Assembly: GCF_901875555.1 (NCBI RefSeq)
Contig: NZ_CABFMD010000001.1
Span: 26,170 to 90,169, forward strand
Origin: Streptococcus parasanguinis
Lineage (GTDB): Bacteria; Bacillota; Bacilli; Lactobacillales; Streptococcaceae
DNA: 64,000 nt
Direction of reading: 5' to 3'
The notes beneath the pieces are model-generated. The model was given only the letters and a program-made list of their open reading frames with translations. It had not been told where the DNA came from and searched no databases. The stretch's first letter is position 1. The number at the start of each line of letters is the position of its first letter. Of the stretch, positions 1 to 9,432 are shown piece after piece. The position numbers and the translations under genes were made by a program.

Positions 1-1
1 A

Positions 2-286
2 GCCTTGCTCAATTACTTGGTTATTTTTCAATTACTGGGGCTTTATAGTGCTTTTGATTACCAACCGTTGACCCTTCTTTTCCCGATGAAAAGGGGTAGT
101 AAAAAGGCAGGGTTAAATAAAACGATTCAGCTATTAATGGTTATGATAACGGTGATAGAAGGGGGAATTGGCCTGGTCTTTATATCAGATAAAGTCCTGT
201 TACTAGGCTTATTAGCTTATACAGTTGCTTTAACTCTGCTCTATCTTCCATTTAAAATGGCGCGCTTGGTTGACGAAAGTCGTTAA
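2..286 (+). CDS. ecsB: EcsB-like ABC transporter permease, C-terminal end (partial)
   Basis: This is the 3' end of a gene that begins before the window; the frame is open from base 2 to the TAA at 284-286. The roughly 94 visible residues hold two hydrophobic stretches, one near ALLMVMITVIEGGIGLVF-type residues and one around LLLGLLAYTVALTLLYLP, then a short polar tail, as expected for the last membrane segments of a permease. The assignment to EcsB rests mainly on position: in streptococci the ecsAB transporter genes lie directly before ccrZ and trmB. The substrate is unknown. The sequence alone would only support 'membrane protein'. Confidence 0.6.
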   Translation, partial: ALLNYLVIFQLLGLYSAFDYQPLTLLFPMKRGSKKAGLNKTIQLLMVMITVIEGGIGLVFISDKVLLLGLLAYTVALTLLYLPFKMARLVDESR

Positions 287-326
287 AATTAGTAAAATAG
301 ATTGGAAACTTTTTACGGAGGAAAAG

Positions 327-1121
327 ATGGACTCGAATGAAAAAGAGCTAAGTCTCACCCCAATTCCTGGGAAGAGTGGGAAGGCCTACATGGGGACCTA
401 CCCAGATGGTGGGCGCGTTTTTGTAAAAATGAATACGACCCCAATCCTTGCGGGTCTAGCAAAAGAACAGATTGCTCCTCAATTGTTATGGAGTCGACGT
501 TTACCAGATGGAAATGTGATGAGTGCCCAAGAATGGTTGAATGGGGAGATTCTCACGCCAAATGGAATGTCAAAAAAACAAGTGGTCAATATTTTAACGA
601 GATTGCACCGTTCTAGACCTTTGATGACCCAATTAAAGAAACTTGGGTATCCGGTGGAATCTCCTTTAGAGTTACTCAATTCTTGGAGTAACCGGTTGCC
701 CATTGCCCTACGTCAGAACCACTACATCCAATCAGTCGTAAAGAATTTACGTAAGACAGTGCCAGCTTTTCGGGAGGATTATGCGACGATCGTCCATGGG
801 GATGTCCGTCATAGTAACTGGATTGAGACAGAGAGCGGCTTGATTTATTTAGTCGATTGGGATTCCGTTCGTTTGACAGATCGGATGTTGGATGTAGCGC
901 ATATCTTGAGTCACTATATTCCAGATTCCAATTGGCGCGATTGGTTAGGTTATTATGGTTACAAGTACAACCAAAAGGTGTTTGATAAACTCTATTGGTT
1001 TGGTCAATACTCCTTCTTGTGGCAAATTGCTAAATACTATGAAAATAATGATTTAGAAAATGTCAATCGCGAGATCTATGCTCTGCGCAATTTCCGGTTG
1101 AAATATGGAAAGGAAATATGA
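327..1121 (+). CDS. ccrZ: CcrZ, cell-cycle regulator kinase (aminoglycoside/choline kinase fold)
   Basis: A 264-residue protein of the APH/choline-kinase fold. The Brenner-type catalytic segment HGDVRHSNW and the metal-binding segment VDWDSV near residues 171-196 are visible. In S. pneumoniae the orthologue CcrZ is recruited by FtsZ and couples division to DnaA-dependent replication initiation; its Bacillus relative was called YtmP. The frame stays open upstream to a TTG at 270, but the ATG at 327 has a clear GGAGG at 317-321 and gives the usual family length, so I chose it. It overlaps trmB by 4 bases (ATGA), so the two are translationally coupled. Confidence 0.9.
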   Translation: MDSNEKELSLTPIPGKSGKAYMGTYPDGGRVFVKMNTTPILAGLAKEQIAPQLLWSRRLPDGNVMSAQEWLNGEILTPNGMSKKQVVNILTRLHRSRPLMTQLKKLGYPVESPLELLNSWSNRLPIALRQNHYIQSVVKNLRKTVPAFREDYATIVHGDVRHSNWIETESGLIYLVDWDSVRLTDRMLDVAHILSHYIPDSNWRDWLGYYGYKYNQKVFDKLYWFGQYSFLWQIAKYYENNDLENVNREIYALRNFRLKYGKEI

Positions 1122-1753
1122 GAGTTAGAAATCGCAAAGGAGCGACAGAATTACTAGAAGCCAATCCACAATATGTGGTCCTAAATCCAGAAGATGCTAA
1201 GGGAAAATGGCATGGGATTTTCGGGAATGACCACCCCATTCATATTGAAGTGGGAAGTGGAAAAGGGGCCTTTATTACTGGAATGGCTAAGGCCAATCCA
1301 GAGATCAACTACATCGGAATTGATATTCAAAAATCGGTCTTAAGTTATGCTTTAGATAAGGTCTTAGAAGCTGATGTTCCTAATATTAAATTACTTTGGG
1401 TAGATGGGGATAGCTTGACTAACTATTTTGAAGACGGAGAAATTGATCAGCTCTATCTGAATTTTTCAGATCCATGGCCAAAGAAACGTCATGAGAAGCG
1501 TCGCTTGACTTACAAGACCTTCCTAGACACCTTCAAGCAAATTCTTCCAGAACATGGGGAGATTCACTTTAAAACAGACAACCGAGGTTTGTTTGAATAC
1601 AGTTTGGTGAGTTTTTCACAGTATGGTATGACTTTGAAGGGAGTTTGGCTAGACCTTCATGCTAGTGATTTTGAGGGTAATGTTATGACCGAATATGAGA
1701 AGAAGTTCTCAAGTAAAGGCCAGGTCATTTACCGTGTAGAAGCACAGTTTTAG
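1118..1753 (+). CDS. trmB: tRNA (guanine-N7-)-methyltransferase TrmB
   Basis: A 211-residue class I SAM-dependent methyltransferase that makes m7G46 in the variable loop of tRNAs. The SAM-binding motif EVGSGKGAF lies near residues 45-53, the family-specific segment [16 protein letters not shown] near 117-132, and a conserved TDN(R)GLFEYSL stretch near 152. Length is typical. The start ATG overlaps the ccrZ stop, and the pairing with ccrZ is conserved in streptococci. The gene ends just before the promoter of the rimP operon. Confidence 0.95.
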   Translation: MRVRNRKGATELLEANPQYVVLNPEDAKGKWHGIFGNDHPIHIEVGSGKGAFITGMAKANPEINYIGIDIQKSVLSYALDKVLEADVPNIKLLWVDGDSLTNYFEDGEIDQLYLNFSDPWPKKRHEKRRLTYKTFLDTFKQILPEHGEIHFKTDNRGLFEYSLVSFSQYGMTLKGVWLDLHASDFEGNVMTEYEKKFSSKGQVIYRVEAQF

Positions 1754-1761
1754 CATATTCC

Positions 1762-1790
1762 TTGCAATCATTGGAAAATCGTGCTATAAT
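1762..1790 (+). promoter_or_regulatory. Promoter of the rimP-nusA-infB operon
   Basis: TTGCAA at 1762-1767, a 17-base spacer and TATAAT at 1785-1790, with a TGC extended -10. Transcription would start near 1797. The leader has a 7-bp hairpin (1812-1818 with 1831-1837) just before the ribosome site of rimP. Confidence 0.85.
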
Positions 1791-1850
1791 ACATTAAATG
1801 AATAGAAAAGGAGAGGCGGGGAAATATCTTCGCCTCTTATCTATGAGGAG

Positions 1851-2330
1851 GTGGCAACCATCGCAACGATTGTTGACTTAGTAACAGAAGTGATTCAGCC
1901 AGCTATAAAGGAACCATTTGAATTGGTTGATGTTGAATATGGCAAAATGGGTGGTGACTACGTCTTAAGCATTTTCGTAGACAAACCAGAAGGAATCACA
2001 CTGAATGATACAGCGGATTTGACAGAAATCATCAGTCCGCTATTGGATCAAATCAAACCAGACCCATTTCCAGAACAGTACTTTTTAGAAGTCACCAGTC
2101 CTGGCTTGGAGAGACCTTTGAAAACCAAGGAAGCACTTGAGGGAGCTGTTGGTAAGTACGTCAATATCAGCTTGTACAAGGCTGTTGAAAAGCAAAAGAT
2201 CTTTGAGGGGAACCTGGTAGGTTTTGAAGAGGATGTTTTGACCATTGAGTATATGGATAAAACACGAAAGAAAACAGTGGATATTCCTTATAACCTTGTG
2301 TCCAAAGCAAGGTTGGCTGTAAAATTGTAA
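1851..2330 (+). CDS. rimP: Ribosome maturation factor RimP
   Basis: A 159-residue 30S maturation factor that binds free 30S subunits during late assembly. The N-terminal alpha/beta domain includes [15 protein letters not shown], followed by the conserved [18 protein letters not shown] and the [11 protein letters not shown] motif near residue 81; the C-terminal part is the SH3-like barrel. Translation is most likely from the GTG at 1851, because the N-terminus then matches streptococcal RimP. The purine-rich GAGGAG at 1845-1850 directly abuts this GTG, which is unusually tight for a Shine-Dalgarno site. First gene of the nusA-infB operon. Confidence 0.93.
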   Translation: MATIATIVDLVTEVIQPAIKEPFELVDVEYGKMGGDYVLSIFVDKPEGITLNDTADLTEIISPLLDQIKPDPFPEQYFLEVTSPGLERPLKTKEALEGAVGKYVNISLYKAVEKQKIFEGNLVGFEEDVLTIEYMDKTRKKTVDIPYNLVSKARLAVKL

Positions 2331-2374
2331 CAGAATGAAAGAAAGGATGCCTTTATAGAAGAGGCAAGAAAAAC

Positions 2375-3517
2375 ATGAGTAAAGAAATGCTAGAAGCCTT
2401 CCGCATTTTGGAAGAAGACAAAGGGATCAAAAAAGAAGATATCATCGAAGCAGTCACAGAATCATTGCGTTCAGCTTATCGCCGTCGTTATGGACAATCA
2501 GAAAGTGCAGCGATTGAATTCAATGAAAAAACTGGAGATTTCCGTGTTTATACGGTTCGTGAAGTAGTCGATGAAGTCTTTGATAGCCGTTTAGAAATCA
2601 GCTTGAAGGATGCCTTGGCCATTAGCTCTGCTTATGAGTTGGGTGACAAGATCAAGTTTGAAGAAGCACCAGCTGAATTTGGTCGCGTAGCAGCTCAATC
2701 TGCCAAACAAACCATCATGGAAAAAATGCGGAAGCAAACACGCACCATCACCTATAACACTTATAAAGAACATGAAAATGAAATCATGAGTGGAACGGTG
2801 GAGCGCTTTGACAATCGTTTTATCTATGTCAATCTTGGTTCGATCGAAGCACAATTGTCTAAACAAGACCAAATTCCAGGAGAAATCTTCCAATCCCATG
2901 ACCGGATCGAAGTTTTTGTCTACAAGGTAGAAGATAACCCTCGTGGCGTCAATGTCTTTGTTAGTCGAAGTCATCCTGAAATGATCAAACGTTTGATGGA
3001 ACAAGAAATTCCTGAAGTTTATGATGGTACTGTTGAGATTATGAGTGTCGCGCGTGAAGCTGGAGATCGTACAAAAGTTGCGGTTCGTAGCCATAATCCA
3101 AACGTAGATGCGATTGGTACGATCGTTGGTCGTGGTGGATCGAACATTAAAAAGATTACCAGCAAATTCCACCCAGCTCGATATGATCAAAAATTAGACC
3201 GTATGGTTCCGACAGAAGAAAATATCGATGTCATCGAGTGGGTTCCAGATCCAGCTGAATTTATCTACAATGCAATCGCTCCTGCAGAAGTGGACCAAGT
3301 TATTTTTGATGATGAAGATAGCAAACATGCTCTCGTTGTGGTCCCTGATAACAAATTATCTCTTGCCATCGGTCGTCGTGGTCAAAACGTTCGTTTAGCG
3401 GCTCATTTGACTGGTTACCGCATCGATATCAAATCTGCTAGTGAGTTTGAAGAAATGGAAGCAGCTCAAGAAACTTTTGAAGACCAAGTAGAAAGTGGCG
3501 AAGAGCAAGTCGATTAA
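2375..3517 (+). CDS. nusA: Transcription termination/antitermination factor NusA
   Basis: A 380-residue NusA of the short Gram-positive form: N-terminal RNA-polymerase-binding domain (about 1-125), S1 domain (about 130-200) and two KH domains. The KH GxxG loops are seen as VGRGGSNIKK (near 252) and IGRRGQNVRLA (near 336). It lacks the acidic repeats found in proteobacteria and ends in a Glu-rich tail. It modulates pausing, termination and rRNA antitermination. The position between rimP and rnpM is the standard Firmicute arrangement. A 199-residue open frame on the opposite strand is a coding shadow. Confidence 0.97.
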   Translation: MSKEMLEAFRILEEDKGIKKEDIIEAVTESLRSAYRRRYGQSESAAIEFNEKTGDFRVYTVREVVDEVFDSRLEISLKDALAISSAYELGDKIKFEEAPAEFGRVAAQSAKQTIMEKMRKQTRTITYNTYKEHENEIMSGTVERFDNRFIYVNLGSIEAQLSKQDQIPGEIFQSHDRIEVFVYKVEDNPRGVNVFVSRSHPEMIKRLMEQEIPEVYDGTVEIMSVAREAGDRTKVAVRSHNPNVDAIGTIVGRGGSNIKKITSKFHPARYDQKLDRMVPTEENIDVIEWVPDPAEFIYNAIAPAEVDQVIFDDEDSKHALVVVPDNKLSLAIGRRGQNVRLAAHLTGYRIDIKSASEFEEMEAAQETFEDQVESGEEQVD

Positions 3518-3531
3518 GAGAGGGAGGGAAA

Positions 3532-3828
3532 ATGGTAAAAACAAGAAAAATCCCTTTAAGAAAATCTGTCGTTTCAAATGAAATTATTGATAAGCGTGAT
3601 TTGCTCCGCATTGTCAAAAATAAAGAAGGACAAGTCTTTATTGATCCGACTGGCAAAGCCAATGGTCGAGGTGCTTACATCAAGCTAGACAATGAAGAAG
3701 CGGCACTTGCTAAGAAAAAGAAAGTTTTCAATCGTAGCTTTAATATGGAAGTGGAAGAAGCTTTCTATGATGAATTGATCGCTTATGTAGATCATAAGGT
3801 GAAGAGAAGAGAGTTAGGCCTTGAATAA
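3532..3828 (+). CDS. rnpM: RNase P modulator RnpM (YlxR family)
   Basis: A 98-residue DUF448/YlxR protein. Proteins of this family bind nucleic acid, and the Bacillus member was reported to bind RNase P RNA. The signature segments RKIPLRKSV at the N-terminus and DPTGKANGRGAY near residue 41 are present; the Cys found in many family members (RKC) is Ser here, as I remember for other streptococci. Strongly basic. It lies 14 bases after nusA and overlaps ylxQ by 8 bases. Interestingly the RNase P RNA gene itself is in the same window at 40833. Confidence 0.9.
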   Translation: MVKTRKIPLRKSVVSNEIIDKRDLLRIVKNKEGQVFIDPTGKANGRGAYIKLDNEEAALAKKKKVFNRSFNMEVEEAFYDELIAYVDHKVKRRELGLE

Positions 3829-4120
3829 GCAAAAGATAAGTAATTTGTTGGGCTTGGCGCAAAGAGCAGGAAAACTCATTTCTGGAGAAGAACTCGTGAT
3901 CAAAGCAATCCAGGAAGAAAAAGCAAAATTAGTTTTTCTGGCAAACGATGCAGCCAGTAACCTGACAAAAAAGGTGACAGATAAGGGTCACTATTATGAG
4001 GTTCAAGTATCTACCGTGTTTTCAACACTAGAATTAAGCACTGCAATTGGACGTGCCCGGAAGGTCGTCGCTGTTGTAGATGCTGGATTTTCAAAGAAAA
4101 TGAGGTCTCTTATGGAATAG
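3821..4120 (+). CDS. ylxQ: L7Ae-family RNA-binding protein YlxQ
   Basis: A 99-residue L7Ae/L30e/S12e-fold protein; such proteins bind kink-turn RNAs. The family pattern [16 protein letters not shown] at the start and [11 protein letters not shown] near residue 40 are clear. It starts at a TTG (3821) inside the last codons of rnpM, with a purine-rich site upstream; no ATG in frame would preserve the N-terminus. It is followed after 16 bases by infB. The exact cellular role in streptococci is not known to me. Confidence 0.88.
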   Translation: MNKQKISNLLGLAQRAGKLISGEELVIKAIQEEKAKLVFLANDAASNLTKKVTDKGHYYEVQVSTVFSTLELSTAIGRARKVVAVVDAGFSKKMRSLME

Positions 4121-4136
4121 AAGAGGAGGACAGCAA

Positions 4137-6851
4137 TTGTCTAAGAAAAGATTATACGAAATTGCCAAAGAATTGGGCAAGGAAAGTAAGGAAGTCGTCA
4201 CTCGTGCGAAAGAATTAGGTTTTGACGTCAAGAGTCATGCATCTAGTGTCGATACTGATGTTGCTGAAAAGCTGATCAATAGCTTTGCAGCGAAAAAAGA
4301 AACAGTCGAAAAGAAAGTAGCAGAAGTGGTTGCCAAGACAACGGCTGTCGCAGAGAAAAAAGAAGCAGCGCCTGTAAAGAAAGAAGAGGCAACTGAGGCA
4401 AAATCAGTAACACCAGCTGCTAAACCAAAGAGTCGTAACTTCAAAGCAGAACGAGAAGCGCGTGCAAAAGAACAGGCTGAGCGTAGAAAACAACAAGACA
4501 ATCGTCCAAAACGCGATCGCAAAGATAATCAGCGTTATGGTGATAACCGAAATCAACGCCCACAAGAGCGAAATGAACAACGAAATCAAAGTACAGATCG
4601 TCGAAATAATAGACCAGATCAAAGACGTAGTGCTCAACCCCAAGTAGCACCAAAAATTGATTTCAAAGCGCGTGCAACAGCACTGAGAGCTGAACAAAAT
4701 GCCGAGTACGCACGTGGAAGTGAAGATCGCTACAAACAACAAGCTGCAAAAGCAGAACAAGAACGTCAACAGCGCCGGAAACGTGTAGAAGTACCAGAAG
4801 TGAAGGTACCTGTACAAGAACCGGCTGTTGAGAACCATACAAAACCAGTTGTAGCTGCTGCTCCAGCTCAAGTTGATACACGTCGGAAGAAACAAGCACG
4901 ACCAGATAAGAAACGCGATGATTTTGATCGTGAAGACGATGGTCCAAGAAAACAACAAAGGAATCGAAATAGTCAAAATCAAGTGAGAAATCAGAAGAAT
5001 AGTAACTGGAATAACAATAAGAAAAATAAAAAAGGAAAGAACAACCGTAATGATGCTCCAAAACCAGTAACGGAGCGTAAATTCCATGAACTACCAAGTG
5101 AATTTGAGTATACGGACGGAATGACGGTTGCAGAAATTGCAAAACGCATTAAGCGTGAACCGGCTGAAATTGTCAAGAAACTCTTTATGATGGGAGTCAT
5201 GGCGACTCAAAACCAATCGCTTGATGGCGATACCATCGAACTTTTGATGGTGGATTATGGTATTGAAGCTAAACAAAAAGTCGAAGTGGATAATGCGGAT
5301 ATTGAACGCTTCTTCGTAGAAGATGGCTATCTCAATGAAGATAAGCTGGTAGAGCGTCCACCAGTTGTCACCATCATGGGACACGTTGACCACGGGAAGA
5401 CAACCCTTTTGGATACCCTTCGTAATTCCCGTGTAGCGACAGGTGAAGCTGGTGGGATCACTCAGCACATCGGTGCCTACCAAATCGTTGAAAATGGCAA
5501 AAAGATTACCTTCTTGGATACACCTGGACACGCGGCCTTTACTTCTATGCGGGCGCGTGGTGCATCTGTTACCGATATTACCATCTTGGTTGTAGCAGCA
5601 GATGACGGAGTAATGCCTCAAACAATTGAAGCCATCAACCACTCAAAAGCAGCCAATGTTCCAATCATTGTGGCCATTAACAAGATTGATAAACCAGGCG
5701 CTAATCCAGAGCGTGTCATCGGTGAATTAGCAGAGCATGGTGTTATGTCAACTGCCTGGGGTGGCGATTCTGAGTTTGTAGAAATCTCTGCCAAGTTCAA
5801 CCAAAACATCGATGAACTCTTGGAAACTGTCCTTCTTGTGGCGGAAATCCAAGAATTGAAGGCAGACCCAACTGTTCGTGCCATCGGTACTGTTATCGAA
5901 GCTCGTTTGGATAAAGGAAAAGGTGCGGTGGCAACCCTCCTTGTTCAACAAGGTACCTTGAATGTGCAAGACCCAATCGTTGTCGGAAATACTTTCGGAC
6001 GTGTTCGTGCCATGACCAATGATCTTGGACGTCGTGTGAAAGTGGCTGGACCATCAACACCTGTATCTATCACAGGTTTGAACGAAGCCCCAATGGCAGG
6101 TGACCACTTTGCGGTTTACGAAGATGAAAAATCTGCGCGTGCAGCAGGTGAAGAACGTGCCAAACGTGCATTGATGAAACAACGTCAAGTAACCAACCGT
6201 GTCAGCCTGGAAAATCTCTTTGATACCCTGAAGGCTGGGGAAGTGAAATCTGTAAATGTGATCATCAAGGCCGATGTACAAGGTTCTGTTGAAGCCCTTG
6301 CTGCCTCTCTTCAAAAGATTGAAGTGGAAGGTGTCAAAGTAACCATCGTTCACTCAGCAGTTGGTGCCATCAACGAATCAGACGTTACCCTTGCAGAAGC
6401 TTCCAATGCCTTCATCATCGGATTTAACGTCCGTCCTACTCCACAAGCACGTCAACAAGCTGAAGCTGATGAGGTGGAAATCCGTCTTCACTCCATCATC
6501 TACAAAGTGATCGAGGAAATGGAAGATGCGATGAAGGGTATGTTGGATCCTGAGTTTGAAGAGAAAGTGATCGGGGAAGCGGTTATTCGTGAAACCTTTA
6601 AAGTATCGAAAGTTGGTACTATCGGAGGATTTATGGTCCTCAGTGGTAAGGTCACTCGTGATTCCAAGGTTCGTGTCATTCGTGACGGTGTCGTGATCTA
6701 TGATGGTGCACTTGCAAGCTTGAAACACTTCAAGGATGATGTCAAAGAAGTGACAAATGGTCGTGAAGGTGGATTGATGATTGAAGGTTACAATGATATC
6801 AAGACAGATGATACCATCGAAGCCTACATCATGGAAGAAATTAAAAAATAA
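4137..6851 (+). CDS. infB: Translation initiation factor IF-2
   Basis: A 904-residue GTPase that delivers fMet-tRNA to the 30S complex. N-terminal IF2_N helix ([14 protein letters not shown]), then about 300 residues of low-complexity Lys/Gln/Arg/Asn-rich linker, a second IF2_N-like domain near residue 320, and the G domain from about 405 with GHVDHGKTT (G1), DTPGHAAF (G3) and NKIDKPGA (G4), then domains II-IV. The start is TTG at 4137 with GAGGAGGA upstream at 4122-4129. The repetitive linker generates long false open frames on both strands (4235-5142), which I ignore. Confidence 0.97.
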   Translation: MSKKRLYEIAKELGKESKEVVTRAKELGFDVKSHASSVDTDVAEKLINSFAAKKETVEKKVAEVVAKTTAVAEKKEAAPVKKEEATEAKSVTPAAKPKSRNFKAEREARAKEQAERRKQQDNRPKRDRKDNQRYGDNRNQRPQERNEQRNQSTDRRNNRPDQRRSAQPQVAPKIDFKARATALRAEQNAEYARGSEDRYKQQAAKAEQERQQRRKRVEVPEVKVPVQEPAVENHTKPVVAAAPAQVDTRRKKQARPDKKRDDFDREDDGPRKQQRNRNSQNQVRNQKNSNWNNNKKNKKGKNNRNDAPKPVTERKFHELPSEFEYTDGMTVAEIAKRIKREPAEIVKKLFMMGVMATQNQSLDGDTIELLMVDYGIEAKQKVEVDNADIERFFVEDGYLNEDKLVERPPVVTIMGHVDHGKTTLLDTLRNSRVATGEAGGITQHIGAYQIVENGKKITFLDTPGHAAFTSMRARGASVTDITILVVAADDGVMPQTIEAINHSKAANVPIIVAINKIDKPGANPERVIGELAEHGVMSTAWGGDSEFVEISAKFNQNIDELLETVLLVAEIQELKADPTVRAIGTVIEARLDKGKGAVATLLVQQGTLNVQDPIVVGNTFGRVRAMTNDLGRRVKVAGPSTPVSITGLNEAPMAGDHFAVYEDEKSARAAGEERAKRALMKQRQVTNRVSLENLFDTLKAGEVKSVNVIIKADVQGSVEALAASLQKIEVEGVKVTIVHSAVGAINESDVTLAEASNAFIIGFNVRPTPQARQQAEADEVEIRLHSIIYKVIEEMEDAMKGMLDPEFEEKVIGEAVIRETFKVSKVGTIGGFMVLSGKVTRDSKVRVIRDGVVIYDGALASLKHFKDDVKEVTNGREGGLMIEGYNDIKTDDTIEAYIMEEIKK

Positions 6852-6858
6852 GAGGTTG

Positions 6859-6899
6859 ACTAGGAAAAAAGAGGGTTCCCCTCTAATTTCCTAGTTTTT
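6859..6899 (+). terminator. Hairpin between infB and rbfA
   Basis: ACTAGGAAA (6859-6867) pairs with TTTCCTAGT (6887-6895), with an inner GAGGG/CCCTC stem (6871-6883), followed by T's. It looks like a partial terminator that lets some transcription continue into rbfA. Confidence 0.65.
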
Positions 6900-6924
6900 A
6901 AACACAGAGCAGAAAGGAGTTCCT

Positions 6925-7275
6925 ATGGCAAGTCATTTTCGGACAGACCGAGTAGGGATGGAAATCAAGCGCGAAGTCAACGAAATTTTGCAAAAGAAAG
7001 TTCGTGATCCGCGTGTTCAAGGCGTGACCATCACGGATGTTCAAATGCTAGGCGATTTGTCTATGGCAAAGGTCTATTATTCGATTATGAGTGACCTGGC
7101 TTCTGACAATCAAAAAGCTCAAACAGGGCTTGAAAAAGCAACAGGAACCATCAAACGTGAATTAGGTCGAAATTTAAAATTGTACAAAATTCCGGATCTC
7201 ACTTTTGTGAAAGATGAATCCATCGAGTATGGAAATAAAATTGATGCCATGTTGCGCAATTTGAACAAAGACTAG
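6925..7275 (+). CDS. rbfA: Ribosome-binding factor A
   Basis: A 116-residue KH-fold 30S assembly factor needed for 16S rRNA 5'-end maturation and cold growth. The family segments [19 protein letters not shown] at the start and [20 protein letters not shown] near residue 34 are present. The site AAAGGAG precedes the ATG. It is last in the nusA-infB operon, separated from infB by a hairpin. Directly downstream begins structured repeat element A, which supplies the operon's terminator. Confidence 0.95.
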   Translation: MASHFRTDRVGMEIKREVNEILQKKVRDPRVQGVTITDVQMLGDLSMAKVYYSIMSDLASDNQKAQTGLEKATGTIKRELGRNLKLYKIPDLTFVKDESIEYGNKIDAMLRNLNKD

Positions 7276-7277
7276 AG

Positions 7278-7578
7278 AGGTTGGAAATTTTCTGTCCTTA
7301 GATTGAATACAAAGTCTTTTTAGAAATTTTCCTTAGGTGAGTACGGACGTCAGCGAACTTCTTCGAAGTTCCATGACTAATTTTTGAGCCTAAGGTCTCA
7401 AAAATTCCGAGTGCCTGAAACTATAAAGCTTCAGGCACTTTTCTCACGAAGAAAAGTTTCAGAAGATGAGTGAATCACTCTAACGAGTAACATTTCTTTT
7501 TATAGAATTTATTAAATTTTAAAAAAAGAATAGTTTGTCTACAGTCTCGGGTTGGAAATTTTTCCAACCTTTTTTTTT
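7278..7578 (+). repeat. Structured intergenic element, copy A
   Basis: About 300 bases with the same plan as copy B at 43917-44225. Core 7324-7460: outer helix 7324-7332/7451-7459 plus GTGAG/CTCAC (7337-7341/7443-7447); hairpin P2 (GTCA..GAACTTC/GAAGTTC..TGAC, 7349-7377); P3 (7379-7388/7397-7406); P4 (7411-7419/7430-7438). CCTTAGG (7331-7337) is exactly complementary to CCTAAGG in the P3 loop (7389-7395). The 5' arm GGTTGGAAA (7279-7287) is repeated as the 5' strand of the terminator at 7550-7578. The core aligns without gaps to copy B (offset 36640). I do not recognise a named family. Confidence 0.8.
7550..7578 (+). terminator. Terminator at the 3' end of element A
   Basis: GGTTGGAAA (7550-7558), a two-base loop, TTTCCAACC (7561-7569), then nine T's. 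It ends transcription of the rimP-rbfA operon. Confidence 0.9.
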
Positions 7579-7652
7579 ACCCTTCAAACTAGGAAAATAA
7601 AACAGATATAAAAAAACGGTTTCAAAAAATTGTAGAAATTTACAGAAATCTC

Positions 7653-7681
7653 TTGTGTGATTGGAAATTATCCTTTAAAAT
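7653..7681 (+). promoter_or_regulatory. Promoter of the Na/Pi transporter gene
   Basis: TTGTGT at 7653-7658, a 17-base spacer and TAAAAT at 7676-7681. The rest of 7579-7652 is AT-rich with nothing I can name. Confidence 0.6.
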
Positions 7682-7725
7682 AGGAGAGGAGTTTTATTTC
7701 TGATCTCAAATTTGGAGGAATGAAC

Positions 7726-9357
7726 ATGTCGATTAACTGGCAGGAAATTGTATTTAACTTTTTGGGAGGCCTGGGTCTCTTTCTCTATAGTATTAAAACC
7801 ATGGGAGAAGGCTTGCAACAGGCTGCAGGAGATCGACTTCGATACTATATTGATAAATATACGAGTAATCCCTTTTTAGGGGTTCTAGTAGGGATTGGGA
7901 TGACTGCCTTGATTCAGTCAAGTTCAGGTGTTACAGTGATTACGGTCGGTCTGGTGAGTGCAGGACTTCTAACTCTCCGCCAAGCAATTGGTATTGTTAT
8001 GGGAGCCAATATTGGAACGACTATTACCTCCTTTATCATTGGTTTTAAATTAGGAGACTACGCTCTTCCCATGCTCTTTATCGGAGCGGTTTGTCTCTTC
8101 TTTACCAAAAATCGTTTGGTTAATAATGTCGGACGAATCGTTTTTGGTGTCGGTGGTATCTTCTTTGCCCTCAACTTGATGAGTGGAGCTATGGAACCTC
8201 TTAAAGATTTGCAAGTCTTTCGTGATTATATGGTACAGTTAAGTAAAAGTCCTATCTTAGGTGTCTTTGTCGGATCAGGATTAACTCTTTTGATTCAGGC
8301 CTCTTCTGCAACCATTGGTATTTTGCAAAATCTCTATGCTAGTCATTTGATTGACCTGAAAGGGGCCCTCCCAGTTCTCTTCGGTGATAATATCGGAACA
8401 ACCATTACAGCTATCATTGCTTCCTTGGGAGCGAATATTGCGGCCAAACGTGTGGCGGGTGCCCATGTAGCCTTTAATGTTATCGGAACCATTATCTGTC
8501 TTGTCTTCCTTGTTCCGTTTACATCTTTGATTCAATGGTTTGAAACGACTCTTCATTTGTCTCCAGAAATGACCATAGCCTTTGCTCACGGAACCTTTAA
8601 TATAACCAATACCATCATCCAGTTCCCATTCATTGGAGCTTTGGCATACTTTGTAACCAAACTGATTCCTGGTGAGGATGAGGTGGTCAAATATGAACCG
8701 CTCTATTTGGATGAAAACTTGATCAGTCAAGCGCCTTCGATTGCTCTAGGAAATGCGAAAAAAGAGTTGCTCCATTTAGGTGGATATGCAGACAAAGCTT
8801 TTAATCTGTCTTATGATTATATTGTTCACCAAAATGAAAAAACAGCTGAAAAAGGTCATAAGACAGAAGAAGCAATTAACACCATTGATGACGATTTGAC
8901 TCGTTACTTGATTCGTTTGTCGAGTGAAGCCTTGAGTCCTAGAGAAAGTGAAGTTCTCACCAATATCTTAGACTCCTCGCGGGATTTGGAGCGGATTGGG
9001 GACCACGCGGAAGCCTTGATCAATCTGACCGATTATTTAATTCGAAAGAAAGTCGTTTTTTCAGAAGCAGCCTTAGCTGAATTGGAGGATATTTACAACC
9101 AAACCCATCAATTTGTAGAGGATGCCTTGAAAGCTGTTGAGAACAATGATGTGAGTCTTGCAAACCAACTGGTAGTACGTCACGAGGCAATTGAAAAGTT
9201 GGAGAAAAGACTTCGGAAAACTCATATTCGTCGTTTGAACCAAGGCGAATGTACACCTCAAGCCGGAGTGAACTTTATTGATATCATTTCTCACTATACA
9301 CGTGTTGCAGACCATGCCATGAATCTGGCTGAAAAAGTTCAAATCGAGCAAATTTAA
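7726..9357 (+). CDS. Na/Pi cotransporter family protein with PhoU-like tail
   Basis: A 543-residue membrane protein of the PF02690 (NptA/YjbB) family. It has two repeated transport modules, each with the QSSS-type signature: TALIQSSSGVTV near residue 65 and TLLIQASSATIG near 190. GANIGTTIT and GDNIGTTIT follow each. The C-terminal 200 residues form a helical PhoU-like domain (two SRDLERIGDHAE-type segments). It probably couples phosphate movement to Na+. ATG 7726 is preferred over ATG 7720 because GGAGG at 7714-7718 is then 7 bases away. It has its own promoter and terminator. Confidence 0.9.
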   Translation: MSINWQEIVFNFLGGLGLFLYSIKTMGEGLQQAAGDRLRYYIDKYTSNPFLGVLVGIGMTALIQSSSGVTVITVGLVSAGLLTLRQAIGIVMGANIGTTITSFIIGFKLGDYALPMLFIGAVCLFFTKNRLVNNVGRIVFGVGGIFFALNLMSGAMEPLKDLQVFRDYMVQLSKSPILGVFVGSGLTLLIQASSATIGILQNLYASHLIDLKGALPVLFGDNIGTTITAIIASLGANIAAKRVAGAHVAFNVIGTIICLVFLVPFTSLIQWFETTLHLSPEMTIAFAHGTFNITNTIIQFPFIGALAYFVTKLIPGEDEVVKYEPLYLDENLISQAPSIALGNAKKELLHLGGYADKAFNLSYDYIVHQNEKTAEKGHKTEEAINTIDDDLTRYLIRLSSEALSPRESEVLTNILDSSRDLERIGDHAEALINLTDYLIRKKVVFSEAALAELEDIYNQTHQFVEDALKAVENNDVSLANQLVVRHEAIEKLEKRLRKTHIRRLNQGECTPQAGVNFIDIISHYTRVADHAMNLAEKVQIEQI

Positions 9358-9366
9358 TGAACGTCG

Positions 9367-9400
9367 AACAGAGTAAGTAGGAAACTTACTCTGTTTTTTT
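9367..9400 (+). terminator. Terminator after the Na/Pi transporter gene
   Basis: Perfect 12-bp stem AACAGAGTAAGT/ACTTACTCTGTT (9367-9378, 9384-9395) followed by T's. Confidence 0.92.
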
Positions 9401-9421
9401 GTTGGATTCTATTTAAAAATA

Positions 9422-9431
9422 GGTCTAGACC
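9422..9431. promoter_or_regulatory. Putative NagR (GntR-type) operator upstream of nagA
   Basis: A perfect palindrome GGTCTAGACC directly before the nagA -35 hexamer. It equals the core of the dre site bound by NagR/YvoA regulators in Bacillus, as I recall it. Binding would block RNA polymerase; amino-sugar phosphate would relieve it. Confidence 0.7.
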
Positions 9432-9432
9432 A

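Noticed and set aside
1812..1837. The hairpin in the rimP leader as a regulatory RNA
   Set aside because: A 7-bp stem in a short leader with no sign of an alternative structure; not enough to claim regulation.
2591..3190. A 199-residue minus-strand frame within nusA
   Set aside because: It is antisense to conserved S1/KH coding sequence, has no promoter or ribosome site, and shows no domain.
4235..5200. Several long open frames on both strands (up to 227 residues) inside infB
   Set aside because: They follow the repetitive Lys/Gln/Arg/Asn linker of IF-2 read in other frames, give low-complexity Phe/Ile/Ser/Tyr-rich products and have no ribosome sites.
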